From Draconibacterium aestuarii (lineage in GTDB: Bacteria > Bacteroidota > Bacteroidia > Bacteroidales > Prolixibacteraceae): a DNA stretch of 64,000 bases. The notes under the pieces are model-generated. The model was given only the letters and a program-made list of their open reading frames with translations, was not told the origin of the DNA and ran no database searches. Below are positions 54,441 through 63,670 of this stretch, piece after piece. Every line of letters begins with the position of its first letter. Position 1 is the first letter of the stretch. The position numbers and the translations under genes are program-made. The stretch lies in NCBI GenBank assembly GCA_026671195.1, contig JAPOHD010000012.1, forward strand, positions 62,001 to 126,000, written 5' to 3'.

Positions 54441-57068
54441 ATGACTATTTTAAAAACCCGGTTTCATAAACCAACCATTACTTCCAATATTATTCCGAGA
54501 AAGCGGATTGTAGATTTGTTGAATCAGAATTCTGAGAAACCGCTGATTCTGGTGTCTGCGCCGGCAGGATATGGTAAATCAACGGCTGTTAGTCAATGGC
54601 TTGAATTACAAGAAAAACCCTATGCTTGGCTTTCGGTAGATCATATCTTCAATAATTTTACTGTTTTTCTTGAATATTTTGCCCTGGCACTTAGTAGTTT
54701 TCGTTCTTTGGATGAACAAAAAGTTCAAGACTTTGTAGAGTCATCTTCGGTTTTAAGCACACATGCGATTGCAGAAAAGGTTTGCAATTACCTCAGTGAA
54801 AATATGGGACCTGGAATAATGGTGCTGGATGATTACCATAAAATTCAAAATCCCGACATTCACGAACTTATCAATTATCTGTTGAACTTTTGCCCTGTTA
54901 CGAAGCAACTTATCGTTATTACGCGTTTCGATCCTCCTCTAAAATTAAATCAGCATCGATTATACGGAAGGCTTGCAGAGGTGAGAATTGCAGATCTTAT
55001 CATCGATTCGCAAGAGTTTGACAACCTGATAAAAAACAACGAAAGCGAATTATCAGAAAACAGTTCTCTTGTGTTGGAAAAGTCAGAGGGCTGGATTTTG
55101 GGAATTTCTATGTTACTTCAAATAAATAGTACAGGTAAACAAAATCTTGATAATATATTAACCGCCAATGTGCTAACAGATATGGATTTTTTACTCGGAG
55201 AGTATCTGCCACAGTTACCCGAAAGTTTTACAGAGCCGCTTCTGTTGGCAAGTATTTGTGAGCGCTTTAACGAAGAAATTCTGGAAGGATTGTTTCATAA
55301 ATACCTAACACAAACGGTTAATGTACAGGATTTTATTGCAAAATTAAAGGAGTACAATCTTTTTCTTATTGCAGAAGATAATTTGAACGAGTGGTATCGT
55401 TTTCACCATTTATTCAGTAGAGTACTTCGCAGGCAGCTAAAAAAATTAACTACCATTAATAACGACAATGCCTTGTTATATATTAGCGAATGGTTTGCCA
55501 GCAATGGTTATATTGAAGAAGCCATTGCATACGTTCTTCGAAAAGGAGATTTAGAAACGGCCAGTGCTCTTGTTACTCAACATCGAAGAGAAGCTTTTAA
55601 CCGGGGACAATGGTGGAGGGTAAAAGCGTGGCTGGATCAATTGCCTGATAATTTGATTAAGTCAAAACCATCCATATTAATCGCCTATGTTTGGGTACTT
55701 GAAAATTATTGGAATCTATCGGAGACTCATCAAGCGATATTTTTGCTGGAGCATGTAATTAAAAAAGGTGCGAGCGATTTGGAAACATCGGAATATTACT
55801 TCCATTTGAGTTTTCATGCGCTATTCTTTCATTCTTCACCAGACAAAGCGCTAAAATATGCCGAGAAATCGATAGGGCTTTATGAGGATGGTGAGATGTT
55901 AGGAGCCAGACGGGAAATGGTTATGGCGTTTTGCATGCAGATGCTGGGAAAATCAAAAGAAGCGATAAAAATGCTGGAAGAAACTGAAAAAGCTTATGAT
56001 CCGGGGGAAGTCATGCACCTGCGTTCGTATTCTTCCAGGCTCTTTGTTCTGCTTTTATCTGGCAAGTTTGTTGAGGCGAAGAATGTAAGTCAACGTTTTA
56101 ACTACATTGTCCGAAATACTTTCCGCTATATGGAGGCATGGAGTATATATTTGGCTGCAAATATAGATTTTCAAAATTTTGATTCTCCCAAAGTTGTTGA
56201 TTCCTTGCTAAAAGCACATGACTATGAGGGAGCAGTGGATTGGCGGGCTTATATGGATTGTTATGCCGGTTTATGCCTCTGTTATATTATTTCCAATGAT
56301 GTTGATGCAGCGGTAGAAGCCTTAAAGAACATGGAAACTAAGCAGAAACAAATTAAAGGTGGACTTTTCTCCCATATGTTTAAATCTGCGCAAATGAGAG
56401 TATATTGGCTAATGGGCGAACAGCAAAAAGCTCTGGTCTGGGCAAACGAAAAATTGGAATTAGACATGAATGCGGTGGATCCGTTGATGTCTATTGAGGT
56501 TCCGCCATTAACCCGGATTCGGATACTGATTACTTATGGTAACAGCGAAGAATTGCAACAAGGATTGAATTTATTGGATTCGTTTGAAACCCTGGTTCAC
56601 AGTGTTTACAATTCTTATAATGATATTGATATACTGTTGTTAAAGGCTTTAGCCTGGAAACGTCTAAAAGATGAGAATCAGGTAAGTATATTTTTGAAGA
56701 AAGCATTTGACGTTTACGACATACAGCGAATAACCAGACCGTTCAGAGAATTTATGATAGTGGCTCCCAATTTATTCGAAGGGCTTGATGATGTCCCTCT
56801 GAATCTGCAACATATTATTTCTGCAAAACCAAAAAAACTCACAAAACTTCAGGTGTTTTCCAAAAACAGAGGCAATGGCCATGAGGAACTGACAAGACGT
56901 GAGCAGGAAATTGTAAAATTGATATGCAGTGGGCTGCGAAACAAAGAAATCGCCGACCAATTACACATTTCCACTACTACCGTAAAAAGCCATCTCACAA
57001 ACATCTACGGAAAACTTAATGTTCGTAACCGTACATCAATGATAAGAATGGTGCAGAATACCGATTAG
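54441..57068 (+). CDS. MalT-like LuxR-family transcriptional activator
   Basis: An 875-residue STAND-type regulator. The ATG at 54441 is chosen because the MalT family begins ILKTRFHKP; the TTG at 54390 is upstream. The NTPase Walker A is APAGYGKST (residues 40-48), and the Walker B-like strand is GIMVLDDYH near residue 136, followed by sensor region VITRFDPPL. The middle (about 340-800) is helical repeats like the MalT superhelix that binds the inducer. The C-terminal LuxR HTH (about 817-875) shows LTRREQEIVKLICSG and NKEIADQLHISTTTVKSHL. Such proteins oligomerise on ATP plus inducer and bind repeated sites. The operator-like repeats downstream at 57418-57465 and the CoA gene run following are the probable target. 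Confidence 0.9.
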   Translation: MTILKTRFHKPTITSNIIPRKRIVDLLNQNSEKPLILVSAPAGYGKSTAVSQWLELQEKPYAWLSVDHIFNNFTVFLEYFALALSSFRSLDEQKVQDFVESSSVLSTHAIAEKVCNYLSENMGPGIMVLDDYHKIQNPDIHELINYLLNFCPVTKQLIVITRFDPPLKLNQHRLYGRLAEVRIADLIIDSQEFDNLIKNNESELSENSSLVLEKSEGWILGISMLLQINSTGKQNLDNILTANVLTDMDFLLGEYLPQLPESFTEPLLLASICERFNEEILEGLFHKYLTQTVNVQDFIAKLKEYNLFLIAEDNLNEWYRFHHLFSRVLRRQLKKLTTINNDNALLYISEWFASNGYIEEAIAYVLRKGDLETASALVTQHRREAFNRGQWWRVKAWLDQLPDNLIKSKPSILIAYVWVLENYWNLSETHQAIFLLEHVIKKGASDLETSEYYFHLSFHALFFHSSPDKALKYAEKSIGLYEDGEMLGARREMVMAFCMQMLGKSKEAIKMLEETEKAYDPGEVMHLRSYSSRLFVLLLSGKFVEAKNVSQRFNYIVRNTFRYMEAWSIYLAANIDFQNFDSPKVVDSLLKAHDYEGAVDWRAYMDCYAGLCLCYIISNDVDAAVEALKNMETKQKQIKGGLFSHMFKSAQMRVYWLMGEQQKALVWANEKLELDMNAVDPLMSIEVPPLTRIRILITYGNSEELQQGLNLLDSFETLVHSVYNSYNDIDILLLKALAWKRLKDENQVSIFLKKAFDVYDIQRITRPFREFMIVAPNLFEGLDDVPLNLQHIISAKPKKLTKLQVFSKNRGNGHEELTRREQEIVKLICSGLRNKEIADQLHISTTTVKSHLTNIYGKLNVRNRTSMIRMVQNTD

Positions 57069-57480
57069 GATTTCTTTTAATATCGTTCTCGAAAGTGTAA
57101 GGCCAAATCCTTTTTTAAAGAAAGCGGCTATACATATTGGTACTAAATTTTTTACAAGCAAGGAATTTGGTGCACTACTCGTTGCCTTAATAAAGGGTTG
57201 CTTAAAGGCAGAAATTTCAGATGGTAATTAAGCAAGTTTAAATATGCAAATAAAATTACCCGAAATATTTGTAAAATATAATACGTAACATTGAAATTAC
57301 CTCCTTTTTTTAGCTGGATATTTATATAACGTACACATAGCTAGTATTTTATGTATTATTAGTGCACCCTTTCAGAAATTCGCAATTTTTCAACTTTTTA
57401 TTCCCCAAAAGCTTAAATCATACCTTTTTACGACTTTGGTATGATGTGCTGTAATACCTTTTTACCGGTACTTTGCCTCC
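57069..57480. other. 412-bp region between regulator and CoA operon
   Basis: AT-rich noncoding sequence. Its last 65 bp hold a palindrome and a direct repeat (entered separately) and end at the small-protein start. The rest shows no open frame or hairpin of note. Confidence 0.5.
57418..57465 (+). promoter_or_regulatory. operator-like palindrome and direct repeats
   Basis: Perfect arms TCATACC (57418-57424) and GGTATGA (57438-57444) flank a 13-bp centre. The 12-bp sequence ATACCTTTTTAC occurs twice, at 57420-57431 and 57454-57465, 34 bp apart or about three helical turns. A TTTG at 57435-57438 lies 16 bp before TACCTTTT (57455-57462), a one-mismatch -7 box. Regularly phased direct repeats fit a MalT-type activator. 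Binding is inferred. Confidence 0.5.
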
Positions 57481-57732
57481 ATGAAACAAACGATAAAAAA
57501 TAGTATCAAAAAAGTGTATTCACAGGCATGTGTATATCATATAATACTCCAAGGCAAAATTACTCTGGCCTTGTTGGATTCCATCGATGATATGCAAATC
57601 CGTGAAAATGGGAAAGGGGAAATCAACCTGATTGGTTGGTTACCTGATCAATCAGCACTCATTGGACTACTGAATCACCTGAATGAAATTCGCTACGGAA
57701 TTCTTTCAGTTAAAGCACTAATGAATGAATAA
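57481..57732 (+). CDS. small conserved protein of unknown function (83 aa)
   Basis: An 83-residue protein with no signal or membrane helix. It shows a strand, a helix, a turn and a closing segment LIGWLPDQSALIGLLNHLNEIRYGILSVKAL. From memory this tail (DQ-AL-GLL--I----L-L-SV) is shared by short hypothetical proteins in Bacteroidota and Chloroflexota. No enzymatic motif. It is the first gene after the operator-like repeats and is separated from the CoA-transferase by 60 bp, so it is likely cotranscribed and may modulate the regulator or pathway. Function unknown. Confidence 0.7.
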   Translation: MKQTIKNSIKKVYSQACVYHIILQGKITLALLDSIDDMQIRENGKGEINLIGWLPDQSALIGLLNHLNEIRYGILSVKALMNE

Positions 57733-57792
57733 CAAAGTAGCACACTAATAATTATTAAAGTTTAATCAAAATAATAAAAGGAGAAAAGAAAA

Positions 57793-59004
57793 ATGAAAAA
57801 AGTATTAGAAGGAATCAAAGTAGTTGAAGTAGCCTCAATGGCAGCGGCCCCATCGGCCACCGTAATTCTTGCCGATCTCGGTGCAGAAGTAATCAAAGTA
57901 GAACCACCACAGGGTGATATGTGGAGATATGGAAACATGGTCCCGGGCATGCCCCCGAGTAAAGTTCCTTACACCACGTTCATTCAGAACCGCACAAAGA
58001 AATCTGTTGCATTGAATCTCAAAGCGCCAGAAGCGCAAGAAGCACTACACAAACTTGCGGCAGACGCAGATGTCTTTCTGACCAACTCACCACGCAAGGT
58101 GCAGCAGGAGCTCAAGCACACCTACGATGATATCAAAGCGATCAACCCCAATGTAGTTTATGCCTGGATCGACGGCTTTGGCCTGGAAGGTCCTGACAAG
58201 GATGCACCTGGTTTCGATATGACCGCCTGGTATGCGCGTTGTGGTATAGCCGAAGAACTTCGTCCGAAGGACGGTGATCCTGTTGCGGCTCCAGTGGGAT
58301 TGGGAGATTTGAATACGGCAACCGCATTATTTGGTGCTGTGATGACCGGTCTCTTCCATAAGCAACGTACAGGCGAAGGCTCTTTTGTAGCTACTTCGCT
58401 GTTGAACAACGGAATTTGGGCGAATTCAAGCATGGTTCAGGCAGCACTCGTTGGAGCGCCGCCCATGCAGAAGTTCCATCGTACCGAATGGCCAAACCCG
58501 GTGAGTGGGGGTATGTTTAAGACTAAGGACAACCGCTATGTCATTATCGTTGAGCTCAACCCTAATAACGTAGATAATCTTCGTGATGCCTTTGGAGCCG
58601 ATCACCTGAAAGGAGATCCGCGCTTCGCAACGGTGGAATTGAGGGCAAAGAATGCCAGTGAGTTGTTTGAGGAGATGGATAAGATCGTCGGACAGCATGA
58701 GCTTTCCGTCGTCAAAGAAAGACTCAAAAAATTCAGGGTAAACTTCAGTGTCCTTCAAACAACAGAAGAGTGCACGCGCGACGAGCACATGATCGCCAAC
58801 GGCTGTTTCCCAGAAGTAGAAGGGTCAGGCGGACACCGCACCATTGATAGCCCTATTCAGGTGGTAGGTATGGAAAAAGTAAAACCGCAAAAAGCACCAG
58901 AAGTCGGTGAGCACACCATATCTCAACTAACAGCTCTGGGATACACCGAGGAAGAACTTAAAGCATTGGCAGAAGCTCGTGTAATCGGTTTGCCCCGCAA
59001 GTAA
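57793..59004 (+). CDS. family III CoA-transferase (CaiB/BaiF/Frc type)
   Basis: Moves CoA from one acyl-CoA to another acid; known members act on formyl/oxalyl, carnitine/crotonobetaine, bile acids, 2-hydroxyacids and aromatic acids. The 403 residues begin LEGIKVVEVASMAAAPSATVILADLGAEVIKVEPP (shown in parts: VVEVAS, ILADLGAEVIKVEPP), the family hallmark. The catalytic Asp is Asp142 in PGFDMTAWYAR, with a GLGDLNTA loop and a GRWNPVSGG-like segment (PNPVSGGMF). Preceded by an A/G-rich leader (AAAAGGAGAAAAG). Base composition stands out: two 60-base lines taken by hand near 58.1 and 58.3 kb have 53-57% GC against about 37% in a men-operon line, a possible sign of transfer. Substrate unknown. Confidence 0.9.
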   Translation: MKKVLEGIKVVEVASMAAAPSATVILADLGAEVIKVEPPQGDMWRYGNMVPGMPPSKVPYTTFIQNRTKKSVALNLKAPEAQEALHKLAADADVFLTNSPRKVQQELKHTYDDIKAINPNVVYAWIDGFGLEGPDKDAPGFDMTAWYARCGIAEELRPKDGDPVAAPVGLGDLNTATALFGAVMTGLFHKQRTGEGSFVATSLLNNGIWANSSMVQAALVGAPPMQKFHRTEWPNPVSGGMFKTKDNRYVIIVELNPNNVDNLRDAFGADHLKGDPRFATVELRAKNASELFEEMDKIVGQHELSVVKERLKKFRVNFSVLQTTEECTRDEHMIANGCFPEVEGSGGHRTIDSPIQVVGMEKVKPQKAPEVGEHTISQLTALGYTEEELKALAEARVIGLPRK

Positions 59005-59116
59005 TAAAAGTGAGAAATATTTTCGGAGGCGTTTATAGCGCCTCCGAACCAACTGATTATTTAGGAATTAAAACATTTACAAAGAAGAATTTTAAATTTT
59101 AAAAAAACATAATGTT

Positions 59117-59578
59117 ATGAAAGAAGAAGATAAATTTTACGAAGACTTTGAAATAGGCGAATCTTATATGACTGCCGGCAGAACCATTACTGAAACTGAT
59201 ATTGTGATCCATGCCATGCATTCGGGCGACTGGCAACCTCATCATACTGACGAGGAATTCGCCAAGTCGCAACCAATTAAGCACCGCATTGCACACGGAA
59301 ACCTGACCTTCTGCGTGAGTACCGGGTTAATTTTTCAGGCTGAAAAACCAAACCCAAACATCATGGCTTATGGTTACAACAAAATCAGGTATCCCGCCTC
59401 TGTTTATGCAGGCGACACCATCAAAACAGAGGTGAAAATCACTGACAAGAAGCCTCATCCAAAGCATAAAACACATGGTTTGTTAACCCAAACAGAGACT
59501 ACCACAAACCAGCGGGGAGAAACAGTCGCTTTTGTTGAGCACATACTATATGCAAAAAGGAGAAATCCTGGAGAGTAA
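59117..59578 (+). CDS. MaoC-like hotdog dehydratase
   Basis: A 153-residue single-hotdog MaoC protein that hydrates enoyl-CoA or dehydrates 3-hydroxyacyl-CoA. It begins YEDFEIGESYMTAGRTITETDI (in parts FEIGE, GRTITETDI), the usual MaoC opening. The catalytic Asp38 and His43 are in SGDWQPHHTD, and IAHGNLTFCVSTGL matches the conserved helix. It is shorter than R-specific fusion enzymes but normal for the single-domain group. 112 bp after the CoA-transferase; probably the same operon. Together with the crotonases downstream it suggests handling of an unsaturated or hydroxylated acyl-CoA. Confidence 0.88.
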   Translation: MKEEDKFYEDFEIGESYMTAGRTITETDIVIHAMHSGDWQPHHTDEEFAKSQPIKHRIAHGNLTFCVSTGLIFQAEKPNPNIMAYGYNKIRYPASVYAGDTIKTEVKITDKKPHPKHKTHGLLTQTETTTNQRGETVAFVEHILYAKRRNPGE

Positions 59579-59624
59579 AAAGAAGAGTAATAATCTAATA
59601 GAGTAATAAAAAGGAAAGAATCTG

Positions 59625-61211
59625 ATGAAAAAGAACGAAAACAAATTTTCTAAACTAGATGCGTTTCGCGACATGGATGTAATTTGGCTTCTTGAGCAGT
59701 GGGTTGAAAGGCAGCCTGATAAAACCTTTGTTGTTTGGGCTCCGTTCGAGGGGGCTGAGCGTCACTGGAGTTATGCCGAAATGGCGGGTTATGCTAAACA
59801 ATTTGCTTCAGGATTACATGCCCGGGGCGTCAGGGCAGGGGATTTCGTTCTTATTCATTCAGATAATTCTCCTTATTTTCTAACGGCCTGGTTTGGCTGT
59901 GCCTATGTCGGCGCTGTTCCGGTTACAATCAACACCCGTTCTGTAGCCGATAACGTTAAGTATTTTGCTGAAGTTATGGAGCCTGTTTGCGCCATTGCTC
60001 AGCCCGGTTATGCAAAAATGGTACGCGAAGCCTGTGGTGAAGATACTAAGCTAATTGTCACCGGTGAACCAATCACCGGTGACGAAGTTAAGGGACTGGA
60101 ATTCGAATCTTTCGCTGATATTTTTTCTAATGATTCCCTTCCAGCATTACCAACAGATCCGGAACGGAACTTTGCCGTACAATTCACATCAGGAACTACA
60201 TCGCGTCCAAAACCTACAGTGTGGACAAATGCCAATGCCCTTTGGGGGGGTAAATCCATGGCAATGAACATGCGGCTAAGGAGAGAAGATGTCACACTGA
60301 TTTCTATGCCACTGTTTCATGCCAATGCCCAGATCACTTTGCTCACCGCCCTTTGGTCGGGAGGTAGTGTTGTAGTGCATCCTAAGTTCTCAGCCTCACG
60401 GTTTTGGAATACCTGTGCGAAACATGGTGTAACCTGGGTGTCGATGATTCCTTTTGCTTTTAAAGCTTTGAAAGGAAGACCCGTGCCGAAACACAATGTT
60501 CGGATAATGATGGGATTGGAACGCTTGCCGGAAGCCGAAAAAGAATTCGGAGTTCAAACCATGGCACTCTGGGGAATGACTGAAACAGTCGCTTCCAGTA
60601 TTGTAACTGATCCTGATCATCCGGGGCCAGCCGGAACAATGGGACGACCATCACCACTATATGGAGTAGAAGTTCGTAAGAAAGATGGCTCTCAGGCCGG
60701 ACCTGGAGAGGAAGGCCTGCTGTTTATCCACGGAGAAAGAGGAGTATCACTCTTCAAAGAGTACTATAAACACCCGGAAGAAACGCAAAAGGCATTTGAC
60801 GAAAATGGTGCCTTAGACACTGGAGATGTAGTTCGTATTGATGAGAATGGCTGGATGTACTTTGTTAATCGCGACAAAGACATGCTTCGTGTGGGCGGAG
60901 AAAATGTGGCAGCACGGGAAATTGAAATTGCTATTAACGATAGCGGTTTGGTGATGGAAAGTGCTGTTGTTGCCCAGAAACACTATATGTTGGGAGATGT
61001 TCCCGCCGCGTTTATTTCATTAAACGAGGCTGGAAAGGTGCTCACAGAAGAGGAAGTAAAGAACAAAGTTATGGCTCTCTGCAGAGAGGAACTCGCCGAC
61101 TTCAAAGTACCAAGATCGGTGCACATCGTTAACGACTTTCCTCGTTCAACGCTCGATCGAATTGCAAAGAACAAACTAAGGGATCAACTGCCATCTATCG
61201 AATCCGACTAA
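59625..61211 (+). CDS. AMP-forming acyl-CoA ligase, CaiC-like
   Basis: A 528-residue ANL-family ligase that activates a carboxylic acid with ATP and CoA. Motifs in order: the P-loop QFTSGTTSRPKPTV near residue 184, LFHANAQITLL near 224, ALWGMTETVAS near 307, DTGDVVRIDENGWMYFVNRDKDML near 404-427 (in parts: TGDVV, YFVNRDKDML), and GGENVAAREIE. The catalytic C-terminal Lys is in TLDRIAKNKL. The resemblance is to crotonobetaine/carnitine-CoA ligase CaiC and related medium-chain ligases, but specificity is not readable. Starts 46 bp after the MaoC gene. Having both a ligase and a CoA-transferase gives two ways to load the substrate, as in carnitine operons. Confidence 0.9.
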   Translation: MKKNENKFSKLDAFRDMDVIWLLEQWVERQPDKTFVVWAPFEGAERHWSYAEMAGYAKQFASGLHARGVRAGDFVLIHSDNSPYFLTAWFGCAYVGAVPVTINTRSVADNVKYFAEVMEPVCAIAQPGYAKMVREACGEDTKLIVTGEPITGDEVKGLEFESFADIFSNDSLPALPTDPERNFAVQFTSGTTSRPKPTVWTNANALWGGKSMAMNMRLRREDVTLISMPLFHANAQITLLTALWSGGSVVVHPKFSASRFWNTCAKHGVTWVSMIPFAFKALKGRPVPKHNVRIMMGLERLPEAEKEFGVQTMALWGMTETVASSIVTDPDHPGPAGTMGRPSPLYGVEVRKKDGSQAGPGEEGLLFIHGERGVSLFKEYYKHPEETQKAFDENGALDTGDVVRIDENGWMYFVNRDKDMLRVGGENVAAREIEIAINDSGLVMESAVVAQKHYMLGDVPAAFISLNEAGKVLTEEEVKNKVMALCREELADFKVPRSVHIVNDFPRSTLDRIAKNKLRDQLPSIESD

Positions 61212-61352
61212 AGAACAAATAAAAATGTTGATTGCCCAAGATATACATATAATGCTTTTACAAAAAGAAGAAAGAAGATAAAAGGTAATATAAATTAGAA
61301 TAAAGTAGTATCGAAAAATAAGTTTATGAAAACAAAAAAAGAAGACAATAAA

Positions 61353-62675
61353 ATGAATATCAATAAATTGATAAAGACCTCTCTGTTCCTGCTAATAGCT
61401 GTTTTGATTTCTGTAATGCAAGTAGCTGCGCAAGAACATACGCCATTAAAGGAGTTCAAAGATGGTTTTCCGATGGAACTTGAAAAAAAGACACGTGAGG
61501 CCGGTTATAACGAATTATTCACTGGTGGCGACATTTCTGCGTATTTTAATGTACGTGTATCCGAATTCTTGCCTACCGCCATACTACCTTCACGTCCGGG
61601 TGTTATGCCGCTGAAAAGTAAGCCAATGCCGGAAGTTGGATCTATCAAAGCCGAAATGATGGAAGTTAGCAAGTTAAAAGGCACGTTGACTTTGGATCAA
61701 TTCCTCGAGAAAGCAGAATTTGCCCAGGCTTTTCTTGTGATTCATAAAGGCAAAATTGTATATGAAAAATATCCACGATTACGACCCGAAGATCATCATT
61801 TGTGGATGTCATGCTCAAAACCTACAGCTAGTCTAATTATCGATCAAATGATTAGTGAAGGCCTTATCGATGAGAACGCACCCATCTCGAAATATATTAC
61901 CGATTTTAAAGGCACTGATTGGGACCATGTTACCGTACGCGATGTCATGGATATGGCCAGCGGTATGGATATCGAGGATACTACCGAATCCCGCTTCGAT
62001 CCTGACAACATTGCACGCAGGGTTTATGAATCAGAATTTGGATTTGAGAATGAAACCAGGGGGGTAGAGCTGTTGCGGGATGTGCTACGAAGTACACCAA
62101 AGAAGGACGAACCCGGTTTGGCATTCAATTATGCTTCCGGACTTACACAAATGTTGGTGCTCTTGGCCGAGGCTGTGGAAGGAGACCGCTGGGCACAGAT
62201 TTTCGATCGTCGTGTTTGGTCTAAAGTTGGTGCTGAAGGAGTATTACAAGTGCACCTAACACCTGACGGAATTGCAGCAGCGCACGGTTTAGTTTCAAGT
62301 AACCTTAGAGATTTTGCCCGCTTTGGTATGCTTTACACACCAAGCTGGAATAAAATAGCTACTGAAAAAGTAGTTTCAGACGAGATACTTGATCGTATCT
62401 ATGATGAAGTTAGAACGCATGATTTCATAATGGCAGGGTTCGATGGTCCTGTGTTTGCTGATCGCGTTGGGGTAGATGATTTCATAGCCAACAGTCGACA
62501 GTGGGATCTTGTATGGCCCGATGGAGACTTGATGAAATTTGGATTGATGGGACAGGGACTATACGTGTCACCATCGAAGGATTTGGTTATAGTTTACTTT
62601 AATGTGAACAACGAAGACCTCTCTGCTCACCGCTTTGCACGTCCGATAGCAACTTCTGGTCTTTTCGATAAATAA
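61353..62675 (+). CDS. exported beta-lactamase-fold serine hydrolase
   Basis: A 440-residue hydrolase of the class C beta-lactamase/esterase family that includes 6-aminohexanoate-dimer hydrolase. The ATG at 61353 gives a signal peptide ending QVAAQ; the frame extends nine codons upstream. The nucleophile is Ser153 in SCSK (S-x-x-K, then PTA), and the second motif is Tyr in FNYASGL. Further landmarks are VTVRDVMDMASGMD and RFGMLY. It acts in the periplasm or at the surface, most likely on an ester or amide and not on beta-lactams. Embedded between the acyl-CoA ligase and crotonase genes with 114- and 120-bp gaps, it probably releases the acid that the pathway uses. This is the inference of most interest. 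Confidence 0.88.
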   Translation: MNINKLIKTSLFLLIAVLISVMQVAAQEHTPLKEFKDGFPMELEKKTREAGYNELFTGGDISAYFNVRVSEFLPTAILPSRPGVMPLKSKPMPEVGSIKAEMMEVSKLKGTLTLDQFLEKAEFAQAFLVIHKGKIVYEKYPRLRPEDHHLWMSCSKPTASLIIDQMISEGLIDENAPISKYITDFKGTDWDHVTVRDVMDMASGMDIEDTTESRFDPDNIARRVYESEFGFENETRGVELLRDVLRSTPKKDEPGLAFNYASGLTQMLVLLAEAVEGDRWAQIFDRRVWSKVGAEGVLQVHLTPDGIAAAHGLVSSNLRDFARFGMLYTPSWNKIATEKVVSDEILDRIYDEVRTHDFIMAGFDGPVFADRVGVDDFIANSRQWDLVWPDGDLMKFGLMGQGLYVSPSKDLVIVYFNVNNEDLSAHRFARPIATSGLFDK

Positions 62676-62795
62676 GAGTAACAAAAATATGATTATTGAT
62701 CCGGTAATTGGAGTGCAATTGTGAGTGGATAGCACCAGCCTCCGGGGAAGTAAATGGTTAAAGATTAAAGTTTTAAAAATATAGAAAGATATAAG

Positions 62796-63572
62796 ATGAA
62801 AGAGTACAAGTATATGAAAACCGAGCGTAAAGGAAACGTTGGAATCGTAACCTTCAATCGCCCCGAGGCATTAAATGCGCTTAACGAGCAAGTGGAAACA
62901 GAAGTTACCGATGCTTTAATGGAATTTGATGCTGATGACAGTATTGGTTGTATGATCCTTGCCGGTGGTGAAAAGGCGTTTTGTGCCGGAGCCGACCTAA
63001 AGTGGATCGCATCACAGGATTTTGAGAGTGCTTATCGTACCGACCTGGCAGCGTATATGGATAAAGTTGCAGAATTACGTAAGCCTGTTATTGCAGCGGT
63101 GAGAGGTTATGCTTTTGGAGGTGGCACCGAAATATCGTTAATGTGTGATGTGATTATTGCAGATACAACAGCGAAATTTGGCTTGACTGAAGTCACATTA
63201 GGTGTTATCCCCGGAGGAGGTGGGCCTGCCCGTTTGGCTGCTGCTGTTGGAAAAGCAAAAGCAATGTATTATGTATTGACAGGTAAACCTTTTAGTGCCG
63301 AAGAAGCTGAGCGAATAGGTATGATTACAAAGGTTGTGGAAGATGGTAAGCTGATGGATGAAGCACTTAAGGTTGCAACTACCATTGCCAACAATCCACG
63401 ATTAGCAGTTTTGGCCGGTAAGGAATCTGTAAATCAACAGGCAGAAACTCCTCTTATTTCTGCACTGAAAGTGGCACGTCGACTTTTCCACGGGCTGTTC
63501 AGTACATCTGATCAAAAAGAGGGGATGACAGCCTTTGCAGAAAAGCGTAAACCCAATTATCAGAAATATTAA
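62796..63572 (+). CDS. enoyl-CoA hydratase/isomerase (crotonase family)
   Basis: A 258-residue crotonase. The oxyanion-hole segments are GGEKAFCAGADLKW and RGYAFGGGTEI, and both hydratase acids are present at Glu112 (GGGTEIS) and Glu132 (LTEVTLG). It should therefore be a true hydratase and not an isomerase lacking one. PGGGGPARL replaces the common PGAGGTQRL. The C-terminal FAEKRKPNYQKY is typical. An A-rich leader (ATAGAAAGATATAAG) precedes the ATG. It belongs to the CoA run with the ligase; CaiD is a family member, but no specific call is justified. Confidence 0.9.
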   Translation: MKEYKYMKTERKGNVGIVTFNRPEALNALNEQVETEVTDALMEFDADDSIGCMILAGGEKAFCAGADLKWIASQDFESAYRTDLAAYMDKVAELRKPVIAAVRGYAFGGGTEISLMCDVIIADTTAKFGLTEVTLGVIPGGGGPARLAAAVGKAKAMYYVLTGKPFSAEEAERIGMITKVVEDGKLMDEALKVATTIANNPRLAVLAGKESVNQQAETPLISALKVARRLFHGLFSTSDQKEGMTAFAEKRKPNYQKY

Positions 63573-63670
63573 AATGGTTAACTGGGCCAGGGGCAGTTTT
63601 CAGAAAATCTATAATTAAAGAATAAGATAATCGATTGAATTATAAAGTTAAATAATAAAAAGAAAGAGAA

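Noticed and set aside
54441..57068. Quorum-sensing LuxR regulator
   Set aside because: The protein has an N-terminal NTPase and helical repeats of the MalT type and lacks an autoinducer-binding domain; no LuxI is present.
61353..62675. Antibiotic-resistance beta-lactamase
   Set aside because: The SxxK and YxS motifs fit the whole esterase/peptidase superfamily, and the catabolic neighbours point to an ester or amide hydrolase.
63573..63670. Hairpin AACTG...CAGTT as a terminator between the crotonases
   Set aside because: The stem is only 5 bp with a short T run, and the genes appear to be in one operon.
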